From Pedobacter endophyticus (GTDB lineage: Bacteria > Bacteroidota > Bacteroidia > Sphingobacteriales > Sphingobacteriaceae): 64,000 nt of DNA. Below the pieces are notes generated by a model that searched no databases, had not been told where the DNA came from, and saw only the letters and a list, made by a program, of their open reading frames with translations. Positions 60,394 to 64,000 of the stretch are shown here, one piece after another. The translations under genes and the position numbers were made by a program. The stretch covers positions 2,914,001 to 2,978,000 of the forward strand of contig NZ_CP064939.1 in the NCBI RefSeq assembly GCF_015679185.1, read 5' to 3'. Each line of letters begins with the position of its first letter. Position 1 is the first letter of the stretch.

Positions 60394-60492
60394 ATTTCCG
60401 TATTGAGTAACCATAAAAGCGCATCAAAATTTTGGTGCCAATTGCCTATGGCTTTCAATTGACCTGAGATTTTTCTGACGTGAAGGCGCCAT

Positions 60493-60522
60493 TTTGTGTT
60501 AAATCAACAAATCCTATCTTTG
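60493..60522 (+). promoter_or_regulatory. Bacteroidota-type promoter of the HTH gene
   Basis: TTTG at 60493-60496, an 18-base spacer and TATCTTTG at 60515-60522, an exact TAnnTTTG match. The start codon follows at 60559, leaving a leader of about 30 nt. It is the best promoter match I see in the window. Confidence 0.75.
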
Positions 60523-60558
60523 CCGAAAATTAATCCCGAATTATAAGGCTTTTTACGA

Positions 60559-60807
60559 ATGGATATCGAAAACGAAGATTTGGTTACAAGCTGGATAAAA
60601 GAAAATGGCAATCCGGCAATCGAGCAATTAACAAAAGTAAACCTGGAAACTGCCAAAAAAACTGCCGCACTTTTAATCGAGAAGGGCTTGGATGTTGTAG
60701 ATTTGGCCGTCATAGTAGACATGCACGTTGCAGAGGTGAACAAATGGTTGGATGGTAAGCACAATTTTAGCGAAAAAACATTAACGCAAATACTGACAAC
60801 ACTTTAA
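60559..60807 (+). CDS. Small XRE-like helix-turn-helix protein
   Basis: An 82-residue DNA-binding protein. The C-terminal half has a Cro/C1-type helix-turn-helix: VVDLAVIVDMHVAEVNKWLD followed by HNFSEKTLTQILTTL. The N-terminal half is a small helical domain. It could be an orphan antitoxin or regulator; no toxin gene adjoins it. It has its own promoter and is flanked downstream by a MITE-like element. Confidence 0.75.
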   Translation: MDIENEDLVTSWIKENGNPAIEQLTKVNLETAKKTAALLIEKGLDVVDLAVIVDMHVAEVNKWLDGKHNFSEKTLTQILTTL

Positions 60808-60960
60808 AACAATCGTGTAAACGTTTGGCCGGTACAGCTAAGCAGATAACCGAATGCAGCCTCACTACTCTTTCCCACCTCAATCAGCAGGCTACTTTAT
60901 CCTCTGTACCCACTCACCGCGTTATCATTAAGTTTTAAAGTAATATACCCTTTTAATGAG

Positions 60961-61233
60961 GCTGTCTCAAAAAGGTTTCGTCTTGAAGCTGTCTCATAAA
61001 TAGAAATCTGTCATCCTGACCTGTCGAAGAACTTGTTTAAATGCTTAAAAAGGCATTTCGACTACTTGCCCCGATCCGATAACTATCGGGTTTTCGGGAA
61101 GCTCAACGTGTCAAATTCGGATCGGATTTAACTTTATGTACAGCCTCATCTTATCTAAAGGAACTTTTAATCCTTTGTATTAAGGCCCTGAAACAAGTTC
61201 AGGGCGACGGTTTGTTCTTTTTGAGACAGTCTC
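60961..61233. mobile_element. MITE-like element with terminal inverted repeats
   Basis: The 520-bp gap 60808-61327 has no gene. Its main component is bounded by GCTGTCTCAAAAAG (from about 60961) and CTTTTTGAGACAGTCTC (61217-61233), which are inverted with one mismatch over 14 bases. It contains no ORF; it contains family C pieces (GTCATCCTGACCTGTCGAAG; CCCTGAAACAAGTTCAGGGC) and the palindrome CCGATAACTATCGG. A non-autonomous transposon is the simplest reading. Confidence 0.6.
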
Positions 61234-61327
61234 TTATTTTCTTTACGCATTCTCATCGTCGCTACAAAGCACCCTTTTAAATCAGCGCTTTTTTACTATT
61301 TATCACAGCGACGACTTACAGCGCAGC

Positions 61328-62353
61328 TTATTCTGATCCCACATATTCGATAGACCAATTATCAATAAATGCAGAACCGTTGCCATATGGTTCTATTTTA
61401 AGGCTAAATGTACCTCCCTTATTCAACAATGGTGTCTCCACTTCGAACTTAGTCCATTCACTACCGGCAGAAATGTGCTGAGCGCCACTAAAACTAGGGA
61501 CCATCCAAAAACCACCCTGTGCCTTTTTTACCATGACGCTTATCTTGTATCTGCCCTTTTCCGTTACTCCACCCCAATCACAAAGTAATTGAATTTTTCC
61601 ATTCGTGACTTTTAATGATTTACCACCTGCATAACTTTCTGTATTGGTAACTGTAGGACCTCCTTCGGTATAATAGGCAATATTTTTAGCCCTGAAAGTC
61701 CATGGAATATATTCAAACCCCACCTCATCGCTATCAAAGGTTGCTTGATAATAGTAAGGCTTAACACCCATTACCTTAGTATAGGTTAATGAGACCCCGG
61801 AATGGTTAACAGCATAAATGCGGTATTCAGTCAGGCTTGTACTAGCTTTCTTGTCAATAAAGGTATTCCCTTGTACGTTATCGCCAATTAAGACACCATT
61901 TTTAAAAATGTTGTAAGCGGTTGCAAACCGACCATTGCTCCATGTTAATGTACAGTACTTATAGTCTTCGGTAGATGCTTCTGCCAATGGTGGCCGCGGT
62001 AAAACCCCTTTGGGAATCGCCACAAATCCTGAATCACTTGCGTAGTTATAAGAGCGCCAATTATCTTTGTTTACAGCATAAACACGATACTCTACCAGAG
62101 TATCGGGACCGAGTGCATCTTCATATTGCGGTTCCTTTAGATTTTCAGCGATTACCTTTCTGCCCCTTACAATTAAGTAACTGTGGGCAGTAGGCACCGC
62201 ATTCCATTTTAAAAACACAGAAGTATCTCCTTTAGAAACTGATAGACTTGTGATGTCTGGCGGCAGGTCCAAATCATATTCTTTATTATCCTTTTTACAG
62301 CTGGTATAAATAAGAGCTGTTAAGATTGCGACAATTATATATTTTGATTTCAT
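61328..62353 (-). CDS. Fibronectin-III lipoprotein of a Sus-like operon
   Basis: A 341-residue lipoprotein (lipobox IYTSC near residue 19). Two fibronectin type III-like domains (about 30-115 and 120-200; SVFLKWNAVPTAHSYLIVRG, CTLTWSNGRFATAYNIFKNG) are followed by a C-terminal jelly-roll (about 205-340) of carbohydrate-binding (CBM4/9-like) pattern. It starts 14 bp after the susD gene and is likely the third gene of a SusCD locus. It is expected to be a surface glycan-binding or peptidase-associated protein; the ligand is unknown. Confidence 0.8.
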   Translation of the reverse strand: MKSKYIIVAILTALIYTSCKKDNKEYDLDLPPDITSLSVSKGDTSVFLKWNAVPTAHSYLIVRGRKVIAENLKEPQYEDALGPDTLVEYRVYAVNKDNWRSYNYASDSGFVAIPKGVLPRPPLAEASTEDYKYCTLTWSNGRFATAYNIFKNGVLIGDNVQGNTFIDKKASTSLTEYRIYAVNHSGVSLTYTKVMGVKPYYYQATFDSDEVGFEYIPWTFRAKNIAYYTEGGPTVTNTESYAGGKSLKVTNGKIQLLCDWGGVTEKGRYKISVMVKKAQGGFWMVPSFSGAQHISAGSEWTKFEVETPLLNKGGTFSLKIEPYGNGSAFIDNWSIEYVGSE

Positions 62354-62367
62354 CTTCGTATAATTAA

Positions 62368-63975
62368 TTAATATCCGGGATTATTTGGCTTAAGATTTGG
62401 GTTGGCGTCAAGTGCCGCCTGCGGAACAGGCCATAGATAATTGGAAGGTAAAAATAGCTTCTTGCTGCCAAGATTATATAACTCATCCGATTTGATTGAA
62501 TTGATGACGCTTTCTGCAATTCCCCATCGACGAATATCAAAATACCTTATTCCTTCGAACGCAAATTCGAATTTACGCTCCTGCCTGATAATTTCCCGCA
62601 TCTGGTTTTGCGAACGACCTGTAGGAACGGAAGCGATACCTGCTCTTGTTCGTACCTTATTTAGAATCTCGTACACAGAATTATCTATTTGATTAATTTC
62701 TGTTTTTGCCTCTGCATACATTAATAGTACGTCAGTATAACGAAGTACAATAAAGTCTGATTCGTCTTCATTTGTCCAGTCTAGCTTTATCTTCTCATTC
62801 ATATACCCTTTATTAATGTTAAACGGATATGCAGTTTTGTAGGCTCCTTGTTCGAGTGACCCAACCATCCATGGTTCAAACAAAGAACCATTCACGATGC
62901 TCTTTCCTCCTATATAAAAAGTTTTTTCGAACCGGACTCCTCTGTTATCCCATTTTTTATCTGCATCATAAAGCGGCGACTGATCTGGTGGAAGACCATC
63001 TTTCATATAATATGAGTCAATAAAGTCTGCAGATATTGCTGATGACTGCCAGCTTCCATTGATTCCGTCAAGCGACAATCCGGGAAGATGGTTCGGACCA
63101 AAGGGAGTAGAGTAAGTACCACCTTGTTTAGTTCCACCGCCAACGTATTTTATACTGAATAAAATCTCTCCGTTGTTTTCATTATCATTCGCAAAAATGC
63201 GTTCGTAATCCGGTTCGAACCGAACAAAAGATTGATTGGCAAAGGCCATTAAATCTTCCGCAGCTTTTATCGTGCCCGGATAATCTTTAATATAGAGCAG
63301 GGCTCTTACTTTCATACCCATTGCGGCCTGTTTAGTCGCCTTCCCCCATTTCATATCGAACGGATATTCTGTTAGGTTCTGGATGGCAATATCCAGATCC
63401 GGAATAATCAACTTTCTGGTCACCTCTTCCACCGAACTTCTGCTCAGCTTAGATTCGGAAGGTGTTAAAATGCGGTCCACCATCGGCACAGCTCCGTACA
63501 AACTCGTTAGTCTTAGGTAGCATATTGCCCTAATAAAATGTGCTTCTCCCAATACGTCTTTTGCAAATTTCGGATCCAGCAAATCCTTTTTCAGTTCGAG
63601 TTGTTCAATGATTGTATTTGCCAGATTTATAGAACTGTATCCCTTGGACCAAACAAAGCCGATACCCGATGTATTGGGACTCATGTTCCCTCTGGAAATA
63701 TCATACCATGGTGTGTGCCAGGAAAAGCTAAAAAACATGGCGTCCGAAGCTACTTCCCAATATAAGTTACCACCATAAGTACCAGTTATTTCTTTGGTGT
63801 CAGTACTCCTTAGCCCTGAATAAAGCCCGGTCAAGGCCAAATCAAAATCGTTCTGATCACTGAAGAACACATTTTTCGATACTGAATCTTCAGGTGTTAA
63901 GTCCAGTGCTTTTTTACAACTAAAGCCCAATACGGCAATAAGAAGTAATAAGATCTTTTTATTTATAGTTTTCAT
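62368..63975 (-). CDS. RagB/SusD family nutrient-uptake outer-membrane lipoprotein
   Basis: A 535-residue lipoprotein with the lipobox LGFSC (near residue 20) and the start DLTPEDSVSKNVFF. The SusD TPR-like helical region has AKDVLGEAHFIRAICYLRL near residue 135. The C-terminal RagB motif includes FIVLRYTDVLLMYAEA near residue 407 and IRQERKFEFAFEGIRYFDIRRW near residue 468. SusD binds glycan at the surface and works with SusC. The susC gene should precede it and is just visible at the right edge. The substrate cannot be read from sequence. Confidence 0.94.
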   Translation of the reverse strand: MKTINKKILLLLIAVLGFSCKKALDLTPEDSVSKNVFFSDQNDFDLALTGLYSGLRSTDTKEITGTYGGNLYWEVASDAMFFSFSWHTPWYDISRGNMSPNTSGIGFVWSKGYSSINLANTIIEQLELKKDLLDPKFAKDVLGEAHFIRAICYLRLTSLYGAVPMVDRILTPSESKLSRSSVEEVTRKLIIPDLDIAIQNLTEYPFDMKWGKATKQAAMGMKVRALLYIKDYPGTIKAAEDLMAFANQSFVRFEPDYERIFANDNENNGEILFSIKYVGGGTKQGGTYSTPFGPNHLPGLSLDGINGSWQSSAISADFIDSYYMKDGLPPDQSPLYDADKKWDNRGVRFEKTFYIGGKSIVNGSLFEPWMVGSLEQGAYKTAYPFNINKGYMNEKIKLDWTNEDESDFIVLRYTDVLLMYAEAKTEINQIDNSVYEILNKVRTRAGIASVPTGRSQNQMREIIRQERKFEFAFEGIRYFDIRRWGIAESVINSIKSDELYNLGSKKLFLPSNYLWPVPQAALDANPNLKPNNPGY

Positions 63976-63981
63976 TGTCTG

Positions 63982-64000
63982 TTAGAATGTAAGTGTAAGA
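63982..64000 (-). CDS. SusC-like TonB receptor, last five codons (cut by window edge)
   Basis: Only the C-terminal codons lie in the window. They read LTLTF then the stop at 63982-63984. Ending in an aromatic residue after alternating hydrophobics is typical of a SusC barrel terminal strand, and the position 6 bp before susD is as expected. This assignment is contextual; the gene itself is not visible. Confidence 0.5.

Overview
The window is chromosomal DNA from a member of the Bacteroidota, most likely Sphingobacteriaceae (Pedobacter or a close relative). The evidence is a SusC/SusD pair at the right edge, a type IX secretion (T9SS) cargo with a gliding-type C-terminal sorting domain next to a PorP/SprF protein, Bacteroidota-only families (DUF2480, DUF3108, DUF3109, DUF6427), promoters of the TTTG-N18-TAnnTTTG type, and weak Shine-Dalgarno signals. 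The genus is an inference; there is no rRNA or other marker in the window to settle it.

Left part (1-12.2 kb, nearly all minus strand): the dTDP-rhamnose operon (rfbB-C-D-A, with rfbA cut by the window edge), a DUF3108/DUF3109 pair, DUF2480, and an envelope block containing a PpiD-like periplasmic foldase, LptC, an outer-membrane beta-barrel protein, CoaX, a DUF6427 membrane protein and a TlpA-like thioredoxin. From 12.7 to 20.6 kb lie a small His/Cys-rich exported protein followed by a TonB-dependent receptor (a probable metal-uptake unit), a 780-bp tandem repeat array, two oxidoreductases, a GIN-domain protein and an alpha/beta hydrolase. From 20.7 to 33.7 kb lie housekeeping genes: RNase E/G, a 29-residue ribosomal-type protein, a TPR protein, HU, MutY, SSB, GlmS, rhomboid protease, M14 carboxypeptidase, PepT and an aldose-1-epimerase-like protein. 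From 34.6 to 37.7 kb lie an OmpA lipoprotein and an ECF sigma operon.

The most unusual region is 37.9-50.3 kb, a co-directional minus-strand locus. Read in the direction of transcription it encodes an aspartyl/asparaginyl-hydroxylase-like oxygenase, a sulfotransferase, an APS-kinase-like protein, an exported metallophosphoesterase homologue with a ruined active site, a phage-tail-collar (microcystin-dependent-protein-like) protein, a periplasmic-binding-protein fold without a signal peptide, a 2115-residue T9SS protein with 11 near-identical 76-residue Ig-like repeats, and a PorP/SprF partner. I propose that it makes and chemically decorates a surface structure; the function is not established.

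The right part (50.4-60.8 kb) is accessory. It holds an orphan membrane protein, a cluster of CGGAATT repeats, a leader that can fold into a pseudoknot upstream of a tiny acidic secreted peptide, a TPR histidine kinase with its response regulator, a solitary HsdR-N-type nuclease, small membrane proteins, a coiled-coil membrane protein paired with a VWA-like secreted protein, and a zinc-knuckle lipoprotein overlapping a thermonuclease. The window ends in a SusC-SusD-Fn3 lipoprotein operon.

Intergenic spaces carry at least three families of dispersed palindromic repeats (families A, B and C below). They occur in both orientations and one is arranged in tandem.
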